DNA from: Anniella stebbinsi
Lineage: Eukaryota > Chordata > Lepidosauria > Squamata > Anniellidae
Direction: 5' to 3'
DNA: 64,000 bases
Assembly (NCBI GenBank): GCA_029215795.1
Contig: JARDYH010000007.1
Coordinates: 92,643,263 to 92,707,262, forward strand
Shown here: positions 20,956 through 32,022 of the stretch, in pieces
How positions within the stretch are numbered: the stretch's first letter is position 1
Layout: every line of letters starts with the position of its first letter
Notes under the pieces: generated by a model
What the model saw: the letters and a program-made list of their open reading frames with translations, nothing else
The model's database searches: none
What the model was told of the DNA's origin: nothing
Program-made: the position numbers and the translations under genes

Positions 20956-21404
20956 GCTTGCTCACTCTCTCCTTGTGTGCATAAGGGTCTGGTAAATGCT
21001 CATTCTCTCCTAGCTTTTGTTTTTCACTGCTATCTGCCTTTCTAACAGGAGGCGTCAATACCTAATAATCTCCATCAAGTAAGTATCTCCCCCTTCCCTG
21101 GCCCCACCCCCTTTGCCCTGGCACCAATCATTTGGTGGTTTCCCAGCTTTTGCAGTTTCCCCGCACCCCAAGCATTACAGTGCCTGTGCGAAGGCTTAGT
21201 TACTGTCAGCAAGAGCTCTAAACTAAATCGTGCTGGTCTGTCTTATATTTTTGGCCCTGCTCCTTTCACCCTCAGCCCCACCCACCACTGCAATCTCCCC
21301 CCCCTCCCCCACGAATTTCTCTGAAATTGAAATCGGTCCTTGCGCTGGAAGAGCCCCCACACACACACTTGCCTTTGAAATTGCTCCCCCATCCCACTTC
21401 CCAG

Positions 21405-21405
<1 letters not shown>

Positions 21406-21437
<32 letters not shown>
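21406..21437. repeat. (CT)n microsatellite
   Basis: About 16 uninterrupted CT units. Confidence 0.95.
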
Positions 21438-21439
<2 letters not shown>

Positions 21440-22691
21440 CAAGTGATGACCACTGAGCTACAGTTGCTACTGAACTTTTCTCTTAATTGAATTTGGGAGT
21501 TCCACAAGCAAAACCTCTGGGCAATTTCAAGAGATGTGAAAAGGGTTCTAATAAGACTGGTAACTCTGGAGCAGAAGAAGGGCACCAGGGGGGTAGTGAG
21601 GCATTTTTCATTGGGGGAGCAAAGAGAAACCCTGGAGAGGGAGGAGGGTCCAGGGACAGTTCACCATAGAGGAGGTTACTGGGGAAGTTTCAAGAAGTAA
21701 TGATTACAAAAAAATAACCCCCAATTTGTGTATTTTTATTTGGAGGGATGACTTCTGAAGTTTACAAGAACACAGATTACGGGGGGTGTCTTGATGATGA
21801 TGCTTTTCCACTAGTGCCCTGAAAACCCCGCAGCATCACAGCTGTGGGGTGGGAATGGCAAGTCTCGACAGCAGGGGGGAGCGTGGGCTTTCCAGCTGAA
21901 AAAGCCACTGCATCGGCAGCCATTCGGTTCATCAAGTCCACCCCCTGCCCTCTGCTCGACCTTCCTGTGCTTCCTGCAAACTACCCTGGACCTTGATCCG
22001 CCCCCAGAATGCCCCCAGGCTCAATCCAAAGTGAGGTCACCCTCGGCAGATGGAACAAAGAAGATGGTGACGGAGCAAAAGGAAAGTCACATTAAGTCAG
22101 CGACTTTTAAAAAGCGCAGTTTCAGGGGGAAAGCCCCTGGTGGCTGCGAGTTGGTGGCTGTGTCATGTATACAACGCAGCGCCAACTTGCAGCCACCACG
22201 GGCTAACCAGGGCATATAGACAGGCCCTACATCACATATTTACATTAGGGTCATAGGCCAACACATAATAAATGCATAACACTCACTTAAATACACATAA
22301 CACAACACTATCATACATTGTTGTTGTTAGTATAACTGAATTGTATAGCTTTATATCTGCTCTATAAGGAGAGAGATCCACACACAGAGCAAGCAGGTGT
22401 AATTTATATCTTGTTCTAGTCATTCTCTTTTACTACTGGATCAGTCCTATATTCTGTCCCCACCAGCATTCTCCTGAGTCAACTGCTTTTCAGAACCACA
22501 GCACAGCCCTAGAGCTGCCCTTCGCTATGCCAGGAAAGCAGTTTTAAAGTTTCCCTTGAAAATGAAGGACAGGTCCTGGAGTTAGTTGTGCAAGCACATA
22601 CTCTCCGTTCTATGGAAGGGCCAGCTAGCTATGACTGCTTCTGATTGGCTCCATCAGGGAATTTCACACAGCCTACTTTTGGTAATACACA

Positions 22692-22911
22692 CAGCGGAGG
22701 TTGGTGGCTCCGATTTCGCTGTGGCTGTGAATCCATTCTGGATTTCAGCCAGAACCAGCCAGAACTCTAAAAGAGCTATCCAAGATGCTGAACCTATTTT
22801 GGGGGGTGGGTTCGACAACTTCTATAGCTCCTTTAGAGTTCTGGCTGGTTCTGACTGAAACCCAGAATGGATTCCCAGCCCCAGCGAAATCCAAGCCACC
22901 AGCCTCCACAG
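22692..22911. mobile_element. CAGTGGAGG-family foldback MITE (complete)
   Basis: CAGCGGAGGTTGGTGGCTCC faces its complement ending CCAGCCTCCACAG. Both arms read through ATTCTGG-TTTCAG and GAACCAGCCAGAACTCTAAA. The centre (GGGGGGTGGGTTCGAC) is unpaired. The flanks do not show a clear 8-bp repeat, perhaps from later change. Confidence 0.8.
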
Positions 22912-23404
22912 GTGGTGTATAAGTTTGCATGAGAAAAATAAACTAGGTGAATTGTTGATCATAATCAATTGTATAGCTGTGGGGAGATCTAAGGTGATCT
23001 ATGCTCAGCAAAACTGTTTTGAAATGGAACCAGCTTGACAGGCTTCTGGGAGTTGTAGTTCTGTGAGAGTGGAGTAGGAATTCTCAGCACCAGCTCCGTA
23101 CAGTCCTGGAATCCTTTCGAACTGGTTCAGCTTCACCACAGTTTTGTAGAGCGTCGCTTGATGGGCCAGAGCCTGTGGTGTCTCAGCGACAAGAGCCACG
23201 AAGCAGGCACATGAATCAAATAAATAAATAAATTCTAAGTTAGTTCTTAACAAGCACATGCTATACTGCTTCGTTTTAATTGTACAATCGGGGCCCTATG
23301 TAATATGTGAAGAAGCAACTGAATCCAATTGAAAGATGAAAGGAGGGTTTATTCAACTGATTAATAAACTATGGAAGAAATATCCCCACTCCACACCCAC
23401 CCCA
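22912..23404. other. unassigned; worn MITE-like words
   Basis: CTTCTGGGAGTTGTAGTTCTG at 23041 recalls hAT-like MITEs. No ends can be placed. Confidence 0.3.
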
Positions 23405-23520
23405 CACACAGTGGCCAACTGTCCTATTTTAAAGATGACAGTCCTCAATTTGATGAGCTGTCTATCTTCTCCTAAAAGATATCTTCTGTGTGAAGGGTTC
23501 TCCAGGAGAGACATTGAAGA
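23405..23520 (+). mobile_element. fragment of the TAGGGTGGCCAGGTGTCCTC family
   Basis: GTGGCCAACTGTCCTATTTT, GACAGTCCTCAATTTGATGA and AGATATCTTCTGTGTGAAGG align with the beginning of the 62426-62755 element. Other relatives are at 44190-44425 and 60236-60325. Confidence 0.5.
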
Positions 23521-23721
23521 AATCCGCAATGGATTCAAATCAGTTCACATTCCTATGAATCTGACCTGCAGATTTTGTAGCAGGTCAGCTTTTTGGGGGA
23601 CACAGATATTCTGTAGACTTGTGGACCACTTTTTTCACTTTGTGGGGGGTGATTTGTGCTCAGTCACTTTAGCATCGATGTGCATTAGGACTCATGTGGA
23701 CTTGGACCTTCTCTGTAGCAG

Positions 23722-23967
23722 GACCCAACAGCTGGAAAAACCTCCCTTGTGTGGTTCAGGAAGCAGAAAATGTAACATCCTTTAAACGCCATCTGAAAAC
23801 ATATCTTTTCACACAAGCCTTCCCTGGGCTGTAACTTATTTTGGTTTCATGTGATATTTTTAAATTTTAAAGCTTTATGTTTTAACTTGTTGTATTTTAT
23901 GGTTTTAATTGTGAACTACCCAGGGAGCCCCGGCTATTGGGCAGTATAAAAATGTAATAAATAAATA
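23722..23967 (+). mobile_element. L2-type LINE 3' end
   Basis: AACAGCTGGAAAAACCTCCC, CCTTTAAACGCCATCTGAAA and ACACAAGCCTTCCCTGG encode the worn last residues of ORF2. The tail GTGAACTACCCAGGGAGCCC, GGGCAGTATAAAAATGTAAT and an AAAT microsatellite follow. It is the same subfamily as the minus copies at 24711 and 43045. Confidence 0.75.
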
Positions 23968-24351
23968 AATGTGCAAATACACATAGGTTAATGCACATAT
24001 GCAGATAAGTTAATGCAAAGTGCTGATTCATATTAACTCATGCACATTTACACTAGTGTGCATTAGGGCTAATTTTCATTAGCGCTAATGTGGATTAGTG
24101 CGAGTAGACTGAAATTCTGGTTTTAACAGTCTGGTTCCCCCAATGCACAGACGATGAAGCGGAAGATGCCCAATGTTCAGCACAACACAGACAGAACAGA
24201 TTTGAGAAAATGCACATGTCCCTCCTCTCTAGTCCAGGTCCAATTTAAAGATGAAGGACCCTAAGAAGATGCCCATGAAGAGCTGATATCTGGACAGCAG
24301 ACTCAGCATCCATATGTATGAATTAGGATATGCAAATGTTACGCAAAATGG

Positions 24352-24382
24352 TGGCCTCTCTCTCTCTCTTTCTCTCTCTCTG
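24352..24382. repeat. (CT)n-rich tract
   Basis: TCTC repeats with a single TTTC interruption. Confidence 0.85.
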
Positions 24383-24540
24383 GTGTTGTGATCTGTTTCC
24401 TCTTTTGAGGAAGTGCCTAAAGGGCCACCCTGCTTATTAATACACAGTTTAATGCACACCTGGTTTACACTAAGCTACTGCCTGGTTTGCTCTCTTCCCT
24501 GGAGCCCTGAAGGCCCAGCCACCACAGGTGCACTGATAAC

Positions 24541-24709
24541 CAGTGGAGGCTGGTGGCTCTGGTGTCAGTGGGGCAGTGAATCCGTTCTAGGTTTCAGTCA
24601 GCAGCAGTCAGAACTCTGCTTCTCAACTTGGATGGCTCCTTTAGAGTTTGGACTGAACCCCAGAACAGATTCACCACTCCACGGACATCGGAGTCACCAG
24701 CCTCTACTG
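24541..24709. mobile_element. CAGTGGAGG-family foldback MITE (complete)
   Basis: CAGTGGAGGCTGGTGGCTCT faces its complement ending CACCAGCCTCTACTG, 169 bp in all. No clean 8-bp duplication. It abuts an L2-type LINE tail at 24711. Confidence 0.8.
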
Positions 24710-24710
24710 A

Positions 24711-25215
24711 TAGTTATTTATTTATTGCATTTCTATAGTGCCCAATAGCCAGAGCTTTCTGGGCAGTTTACAGAAGTTAAAACCATGAAAACCATTTAAA
24801 ATATAAAACAAACAACAGTGTAAAGACATAATATGAAATACAATATATAAGCACAACCAGAGTAAAACTGAGCAGCAATGCAGAGACCTATTCAGTTTTA
24901 AAACACAGATTTAAAACAGCAAAGTTTTTTTTAAAAAAAGTTGATAAGCTGTTAAAGTATTGAGAAAATAAACACGTCTTCACCTCACATCTAAAAGAGT
25001 ATAATGTAAGTGCCAGGAGAACCTTTCTAGGGAGCTCATTCCATAGCTTGGGTGCCACAACAGAGAAGGACCTCCTCCTGGTAGCCACCTGCCTCACTTC
25101 CTTTGGCAGGGCTCACGGAGAAGGACACCTGAAGATGATCTTAGAGTCCGGACAGGCACATATGGGAGGAGGCTGGAGGACCACTGCAAGGGGAGATACT
25201 CTGCAGGGCATAAGA
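24711..25215 (-). mobile_element. L2-type LINE 3' end
   Basis: On the minus strand it encodes RRRSFSVVAPKLWNELPRKV, then a Phe/Lys-rich end, with a stop. The tail (AACTGCCCAGAAAGCTCTGGC-type, then ATAAATAAATAA) lies at 24711-24780. It is the homologue of the element split at 43045-44165. The 5' part beyond 25130 is badly eroded. Confidence 0.75.
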
Positions 25216-25760
25216 ATCTTGTGCTACCCACCATGCCTTCCTCCAATTGTAAACCTTTAGGCGTGGCAACCTCTCCCCCGTCCATCATGATTTGTGTATT
25301 TGTTTGCACACCTATTCACTTAAATGAGACCAGCGCCTTTCTTATCTCTGCATTTCCTACCTTCCTGTAATAACTTTCCTCTTTCTTTTTCTGATCCACT
25401 GTTGGGCACATGGATTAATCCTAATACTCTGAACACACGTGCTCCTACTTCCTGCTAAAGTGACATGTCATTCTCATTGTACTGTGTCACAGAGACCATG
25501 CGCTACAAACGCCAAATCTGCCTGACGTGGGGGCCCTATCTTGCCTTGTTGTCATAGAAGCACCACAGAGAAAGTTAATGGTGCTTAACAAGCATGCCCC
25601 CACCCCACCCCAAGGCATCAGCAGCAATAGCTGCTAGGGAAGCTGCAGTATTTTGAGTCTGCAATTTCCAGATTTGGCCTGTTCTTCCTTGTTTCTTCAG
25701 GGTGCTGCCATGTAATGGAATTCCTCTGACTTGCCAAAAGAGACATTTAAGATCGTTTGT
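25216..25760. other. unassigned sequence
   Basis: No gene, inverted repeat or repeat family recognised. Confidence 0.4.
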
Positions 25761-25979
25761 TAGAAAAGGAGGACCGGGCTCCTGTATCTTTAACAGTTGC
25801 ATAGAAAAGGGAATTTTGTATCTGGTCAAAAGGCAGGGCTCCTGCAGCTTTAACTGTTGTGATGAAAAGGGAATTTCACCAGGTGCTGCATGCCTACAAT
25901 GACACCCGCTGAAGTTCCCTTTTCTATACAACTGTTAAAGAGACAGGAGCCCGGTCCTCCTTTCCATATGGTCACCCTA
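25761..25979. mobile_element. TAGGGTGACC-family MITE, internally deleted
   Basis: The left end has lost GGTGACCATATG and reads TAGAAAAGGAGGACCGGGC. The right end is intact (CATATGGTCACCCTA). The left half is shortened to about 60 bp and joined to a nearly full right half at GTATCTGGTCAAAAGGCAGG. Flanks ATCGTTTG and ACTGTTTG match at 6 of 8 bases. Confidence 0.75.
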
Positions 25980-26300
25980 ACTGTTTGCACCTTTCTCTTT
26001 TGCATTTGTTAACTGTGTTCATATTTCTTTTCCACGGCCAATTCACTTTGACCTTCTCCCCCTCTCTTTGATTGCCTACGTCCTATTTCTAAAAACTGAG
26101 GTTTTAAGTTACTGAAATCTTAAGAACTCAAGGACTGAAAGGAAATTTCCTATGTGGAGATGGAATTATCATTTGGAGGGGCATTGGCAGCTGGGAATGA
26201 TAGGAGATTCAGTCCAAAAGATCTGGTTGGGCAAGGCTGTGGCAGAGTTGTGTGCTCTTGGGGTGTAGCAACAGAGGGGCAAATAGATGCCATCCAATAT
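25980..26300. other. unassigned sequence
   Basis: Nothing recognised. Confidence 0.4.
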
Positions 26301-26308
26301 GCCTGGAG

Positions 26309-26672
26309 CAGTGGAGGCAGGTGGCTCCAATGTTAATGGGGCAGTGAATCTGCTCTGGGATTCGTAGAATCATAGAATCATAGAATGGTAGAGTTGGAAG
26401 GGGCCTATAAGGCCATCGAGTCCAACCCTCTGCTCAGTGCAGGAATCCACCTTAAAGCATCCCTGACAGACGGCTGTCCAGCTGCCTCTTGAAGGCCTCT
26501 AGTGTGGGAGAGCCAACAACCTCCTGAGGTAATTGGTTCCATTGTCAGAACCAGTCAAAACTCTAAAGATGTTCCACACCTTGGAGAGTTCCTTTAGAAT
26601 TCTGACTGGTTCTGTCTGAAACCCAGAGCAGATTCACCTCTCCACTGACATCAGAGCCACCAGCCTCCACTG
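26309..26672. mobile_element. CAGTGGAGG-family MITE interrupted by CR1
   Basis: The MITE begins CAGTGGAGGCAGGTGGCTCC and ends CACCAGCCTCCACTG. Flanks GCCTGGAG (26301-26308) and GTCTGGAG (26673-26680) match 7 of 8. A CR1 3' end occupies 26364-26545, so the MITE is the older insertion. Confidence 0.85.
26364..26545 (-). mobile_element. CR1 LINE 3' end nested in a MITE
   Basis: It starts GTAGAATCATAGAATCATAG, the reverse complement of the CR1 tail ATTCTATGATTCTA. It continues through GGGGCCTATAAGGCCATCGA, GCTGCCTCTTGAAGGCCTCT and AATTGGTTCCATTGTCA. It is 5'-truncated to about 180 bp and very like 48437-48600. Confidence 0.85.
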
Positions 26673-27764
26673 GTCTGGAGACTGCTGCTCTACAGCTTGC
26701 ACATAATGTTTTGAAATATTTACCACACGGAGTTTCACCCCTCTGATGTGAGCCTTCCTACCTGCACTGCACACTTCATGGGGCTTTTGCATTAAGGCAG
26801 ACTGGATCCAGACCATGTTAGTTGCACTTACTTCCCACTGAAGATTGGTTTTCACACAGCTTTCAATGGGACCTAAGTGCAACTAACTTTGTTCGAATCA
26901 AGCCCAATGTGCAAGTCCAAGATGGGGCAAATCTGTCACAAGGGGTTTGCTTTAGAGTGAATCCTTATAGTGACTCTGACATGTGGTCCAGTCTACAGAA
27001 AGTCAGGAGTTTCTGTCCTGCTGTGAGGCTAATTCCAGAAAGTACTGGACATGTTTAACCTGAAGAAGAGAAGACTGAAGGGAGACATGATAGCACTCTT
27101 CAAATACTTGAAAGGTTGTCACACAGAGGAGGGCCAGGATCTCTTCTCCATCAACCCAGAGTGCAGGACCCAGAATAATGGGCTCAAGTTACAGGAAGTA
27201 GGGATGTGCACACTCGAAATTATCGTATCGTTATCGGGATTTCAAACCAAAAAAATTATCATCTCTGATAATGTTGTAGGTGGTCCATATCGTATCGTAT
27301 CGGATTTCGGAAATTATCGGAAATTCGATATTATATCGTTCCTACATTTTGCCCTAGAGAGAATTGCTTTTGAGTCTGAAAGGCCTAAAACTTCTTAATT
27401 TTCCAAGTTACAGGTTTGAAACTTCGTCACAGTGCAGACTGATTATTGCTAGTCATGTGTGCCAAATTACAGAACAATAGGTGCAAGCGTTACTCGGAAG
27501 TAAGCTTTCAAATACACTGTTTCAGATGGCTGAAATGTGGTCCTTTTTCATGAGACGTCGTCCAGTACTCATGGGCACCTCAAAGATGGCCTTGAGGGGA
27601 CTCATCTGTGCCCAATTTCAGATGCACAGCTGCAGGCGTTACTAGGAAGTAAGCTCTCAACAACATGCACTGTTTCTAGTAATGCACTACATGTACATGC
27701 TGCTGCTGCTGAGACTTGTAGGTATTATATGAACAATACATACAATGAATGAACTTTCCAAACC

Positions 27765-28620
27765 TGTGGATAAACCTGCCTAGTAGGTAGGCAGTGTTTT
27801 CCATATGCAGTCATAAAAGTAAAATGTGTTAATCAGAAGATGGTGAACTGCTGCTGCCTTGTCTCATTGATTAGGCCACGCATGTCAAATGAAATAATGA
27901 AAGGATTGGGGGGTAGGGAAATAGCACAGGTGTTACAGTTATTTTAGCCAGCCATAGCCTGGCAGGGCCTCATTGGGCCAGGAGAGGAGATACCCAGCAG
28001 AAGAAAATGAAGAAACCTGGAAGATCCCACTAGCGCCTACACCTGGGACAGTGAGTGGATGGCCCCATTCCACCGCAGTAGTAAACAACCCAGTCTGCCC
28101 GCCATCCCCATGCAGGCAGTGGTGGTGGTGGGCATTTTTTCATGCCAGAGCTGCACACATTGGCTGGAGCAGTGGCAAATAAAAGAAAAATCCCCATTGG
28201 GGTTGAGGTAGGCACTTTGCCAAATAAAAGAAAACTCACATTTGGAGTAGGCACTTTGGCAAATTAAAGTCACGTGAGGTATATTTTTATGAATACAGTG
28301 AACATTCAAAATCTGAAGATAAACCTAGGCGGCATGCCTTCCATATGCAGTCATAAAAGTAAAATGCCTTGTCTCATCCACGCATGTTTATAAATTAAAA
28401 GGATTGGGTGGTAGGGGAATAGCACGGGTGTAACAGTTATTATTTTAGAACCAGTCTTAGCAAGCAGGGCCTCATTGGGCCAGGAGATACCCTGGAAGCA
28501 TGCCAACCTGCAGGATCCTCATCATCATGCTTAAAAAATGCAGGCAGGTTGACATGTCTTCATGCCAGAGCTGCACACATTGGCTGGAGCAGAGGCAAAT
28601 AAAAGTCACATTTGGGATAG
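27765..28620. repeat. large imperfect tandem duplication inside the 3-kb element
   Basis: Block A (27765-28185) and block B (28310-28610) share, in order, CCATATGCAGTCATAAAAGT, AAAGGATTGGG, GGGCCTCATTGGGCCAGGAG and CATGCCAGAGCTGCACACAT with TGGCTGGAGCAG. Block A has an additional stretch at 28000-28130. The duplication predates considerable divergence. Confidence 0.75.
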
Positions 28621-28624
28621 AGGG

Positions 28625-29115
28625 AGGCACATTACCCAGTTCATAGAAGTCCCCTTCTGGGTAGGCACATTGCCCAGTTCATAGAAGATGGGGTACTACA
28701 GGTAGGCACATTGCCCAGTTCATAGAAGTCATGTAGGCACATTGCCCAGTTCATAGAAGTCCCCTTCTGGGTAGGCACATTGCCCAGTTCATTGAAGATG
28801 GGGTACTACAGGTAGGCACATTGCCCAGTTCATAAAAGTCCCCTTCTGAGTAGACACATTGCCCAGTTCATAGAAGTCCCCTTCTGGGTAGGCACATTGC
28901 CCAGTTCACAGAAGTCATGTAGGCACATTGCCCAGTTCATAGAAGTCCCCTTCTGGGTAGGCACATTGCCCAGTTCATAGAAGTCCCCTTCCGGGTAGGC
29001 ACATTGGCCAATTGATAAGAATCCCCTTCTGGGTAGGCACATTGGCCAATTGATAAGAGTCCCCTTCTGGCTAGGCACATTGGCCAATATATAAGAGTCC
29101 CCTTCTAGGCAGGCA
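28625..29115. repeat. minisatellite, ~37-bp unit, 14 copies
   Basis: The core GTAGGCACATTGCCCAGTTC followed by ATAGAAGTCCCCTTCTGG is repeated 14 times with spacings of about 30-40 bp. The last three units change to GGCCAATTGATAAG. Two units carry a GATGGGGTACTACAG variant and two are shortened. The minus strand is open through it (28830-29162), but the product is just the repeat read as protein. I do not regard it as a gene. Confidence 0.9.
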
Positions 29116-29486
29116 CATTGCCTGACCAAATTCTCAAAAAAAAAAAAACACAAAAAAACCAAATGTGTGAGAGGGATGCTGCTTCTGCTTTGCAGTCCCC
29201 CTCCCTAAAGCAGTCCCTCCAGTCCAGACTGGAACCATTGGCTGGAGCAGTGTCTCTCAAAACAAAATAAAAACTGTATGAGAGGGAGAGTCAGGCACCC
29301 CAAAACTGCCCCCAGCAGCAACAGCATCTCTCCTAGACCCAGAGCCACATCGCCCAAGGAGCGTCTTAGAGCCGTGTTTCATACTGCTACAAAGTAGAAA
29401 ATGATTGCAACAAAAAAGTATGCTTTGCCCACAGTTTGTGACTTCGTGTGCTGCTTTGACCACACAGATCTTATGTAGCAGGCTAG

Positions 29487-29508
29487 ACACAGCAGCAGCA
29501 GCAGCAGC
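29487..29508. repeat. (CAG)n microsatellite
   Basis: Seven CAG units inside the 3-kb element. Confidence 0.85.
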
Positions 29509-30452
29509 ACACTCACAGTCAATCAAGCAAACACACACACCCAGAGAGAGAGAGAGGGAGATAAATATAATTTTTAAAAATATAATATATTTCTGGTTTT
29601 TTTTAGAAAGTTCAACAGGGCAGAAGACAAATACACTCCCCCTCAGTCACAGTACCCCCACTCATGCTAAGTACCTAACCCCAACCAGAAAACGTACTAT
29701 AAAAATAAAAATTATAACTCAAAGTCTCAAAGACACAGGCAGCAACTCACAGCCAAACGAACCTGAGACACAAAGATGCAAGAGATGCAATTCGCCACCA
29801 AGACCCAGGAGCCAGGACAGAGCTCCAACAAATCCACCCTTCTCCCCTCAATGCCTAACTCCCAACAGAACCTGGAACACCAAGTGTGGGGGTTTTATGC
29901 GGTGATATCCGCCTTCCTCCAACATTGTGATTGGCTCCTGGTGGAATCTTTGCTGCACAATTGGTCACTGAAACTGTCAGTCTCATCAAGCACACCCCAC
30001 CTTCTAGCTCCGTCCATGTGGCGGCAAAAGAGAAAGCGCCTTCCGATGACATGATAAAATACGATACTTATTGTTGGAATTTCTATCGTTTCCGATAATT
30101 ATCATTGGATTCCTTATGATTTTCTATCATATCGTTATCATTAAATGGAGGCACGATAGAGAGCATATCGTATCGTTATCGGCGATTTTAACGATACAAT
30201 ACACATTCCTAACAGGAAGCCAGATTCTGGCTGGACATCAGGAAAAACTTCCTGTCTGTTAGAGCAGTATGACAATGGAACCAATGGCCTGGGAAGGTTG
30301 TGGGCTCTCCCACATTAGAGGCATTCAAGAGGCAGCTGGACAACCATTTGTCAGGTGTGCTTTAAGGTGGATTCCTGCACTGAGCAGGGGGTTGGACTTG
30401 ATGGCCTTATAGGCCCCTTCCAACTCTACCATTCTATGATTCTATGATTCTA

Positions 30453-32006
30453 AACTGAGCAAATTAAATTTATTCTTCGTGATGGTCAAAGAAGAAGAAA
30501 ATCAGCACTATGCAACCAGAGTTTGAGTTCTCTCTGCATGAAGGCAGCTGGGACAAGCAGGTGAGGTTTCACCACTTGTCATCCATATCTCCTCGGAATA
30601 ATGCTGAGACAATGAGGCAGGGCCAGTTTCATGGAAAGCATGATCAGAATTGAAAGGAGTCTCACCTTGGAGTGAACTTTCAGAGATCATTGTGAAAGGG
30701 CTAACAAATAGTTTGATTCTTCAAGTGATCCATCTGTGTGACCAACACAGGAATCATTGTCCTCACTCTAATAAACTGTTTGACCTTAATGATGTCAACT
30801 AATAACACAATCTGATTGGCTACCTAGTGCTGTAATGTCATGTGATCCCTAATTGGTTGGGGAAACTCATGGAAGGAAAGAGAAAAATCGGTATGGAAAT
30901 AGCAAAAAAGGGGGTGGGGAAGAGAGGGAAATGTGCCCGTGAACAGTAGTATCTACCCCCAAAAAGGAAAGATTGAGGGCTTGTGGAGCGGAATTCCCCC
31001 CTCCAAGGTAACTTCTATTTGAGATGAAAATGAAAACTGGACAACGTTTGGTTCTACTGCCTCAAAGGACACCAGACACGCAAAAAGATGCACATCACAG
31101 ATGTTCTCCAAGCTAATTACTTATGACCTGGTGAGGACTCACAAATGTTACAGTCCAGTGGAAATGAATCTAGCACGTTTTGTTCATCATACAGGAATGC
31201 ACCTGGCCGTGGAAAGGAACCAAATCCTGGTGGATAGGAACCAGACAGAATTCCCCATCCCACCTTGGGCCTTGGCAACATAATGGTGCAATTAGAACAG
31301 AGCTAGAGGCTTATCTGTTTCACTGACCAGGAGAAGAGGGACTCTTTCCACGGACTGGATTTCTGAAGCTGATGGGTAATTAGACATGGTAACCTTTGCA
31401 CTGAAGTCTCTTCTGATTCCTAATAGGAGCCAATGGGAGGGGAAGGCTTAAGTGGCCTTGGCAGGTAGTGGTACCACAGAAACTCCTACTGTAGCTCCAA
31501 AGAACATATATATAAACTTGTCTCTGTGTCACAGGGGAATTTGCTAGCAGAAGATGGCTTGCTTGAAAATGTGTCCGATCAGAAGGAAACATGGAAATGT
31601 GCTTAACATTTTCGTGTCATAGGAGTGCGGCTTTCCTTGTTACAGAGCTGGAGCTGCGTTTTACCACCAAATTCAAGATCTGCTGGTCATAAAATCTGGA
31701 CGGATTCGCAAATGTGGTCCAAAGCAGACATCTCTCATAAGCCAGAAGAGGGTTTGCACGAGGTTCTGAGTGTTCAGTGTGGGGGAGAGACTTCAGTGCC
31801 CCACAGACCTTCTAGCCACATCCCATGAATAAAAGAACCTCCATAAATTATGAAAAAGGAACAGAAGCTGGGCACATTTTCATGGTTTATGCAGATCACA
31901 CAAGTCACCATTTCTTGCGCTAAATTTGGATTCTCTTTGGGTACAGAATGTTCGCATGGTTTGTTTTTGTTTTGGGCTGGTTTGATTTGTAGAACAAACG
32001 AGCCTG
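30453..32006. other. unassigned sequence
   Basis: No recognised repeat or gene. The stretch 30800-30860 (CTGATTGGCTACC, CATGTGATCCCTAATTGG) weakly resembles 58548-58610, so both may belong to an unrecognised repeat. Confidence 0.4.
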
Positions 32007-32022
32007 GAAATACCATGTGGAT

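Larger units (their letters stand above)
20262..22691. other. unassigned sequence with CT microsatellites
   Basis: (CT)n tracts at 20918-20953 and 21406-21437. A possible hAT-type fragment at 20488-20580 (GGGTGGGGAACCTCAAGCC). A GC-rich inverted pair at about 22138-22154 and 22182-22198 (GGTGGCTGCGAGTTGG). The rest is unrecognised. Confidence 0.4.
27199..30211. mobile_element. hAT-like non-autonomous element, TAGGG-TGTGCAC family (copy 2, 3,013 bp)
   Basis: The left end is TAGGGATGTGCACACTCG, the right end AATACACATTCCTA, with a perfect 8-bp duplication ACAGGAAG (27191-27198 and 30212-30219). About 150 bp at each end consists of TATCG/CGATA words (ATCGTATCGTTATCGG and complements), which are largely self-complementary. 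The interior holds a module alignable with that of the 54843-57829 palindrome (27395-27510), a duplicated block, a 14-unit minisatellite, a CAG run, and no transposase frame. Mobility would need a hAT transposase from elsewhere. Confidence 0.9.
27043..30452 (+). mobile_element. CR1 LINE 3' part, split by a 3-kb hAT-like element
   Basis: The first piece (27043-27198) reads TGGACATGTTTAACCTGAAG, GGGAGACATGATAGCACTCT and CAGAATAATGGGCTCAAGTT. The second piece (30212-30452) resumes at CCAGATTCTGGCTGGACATC and ends in the diagnostic CR1 tail ATTCTATGATTCTATGATTC. Joined, the two match the continuous CR1 at 48437-48840. The interruption duplicates ACAGGAAG. The fragment covers the 3' UTR region and no catalytic domain. 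Confidence 0.85.

Noticed and set aside
28625..29115. CRISPR-like array
   Set aside because: The units are contiguous tandem repeats with no unique spacers, in a vertebrate-type repeat landscape. It is a minisatellite.
28830..29162. 110-codon minus-strand frame
   Set aside because: It is open only because a ~37-bp repeat lacks stops in that register; the product is the repeat itself.
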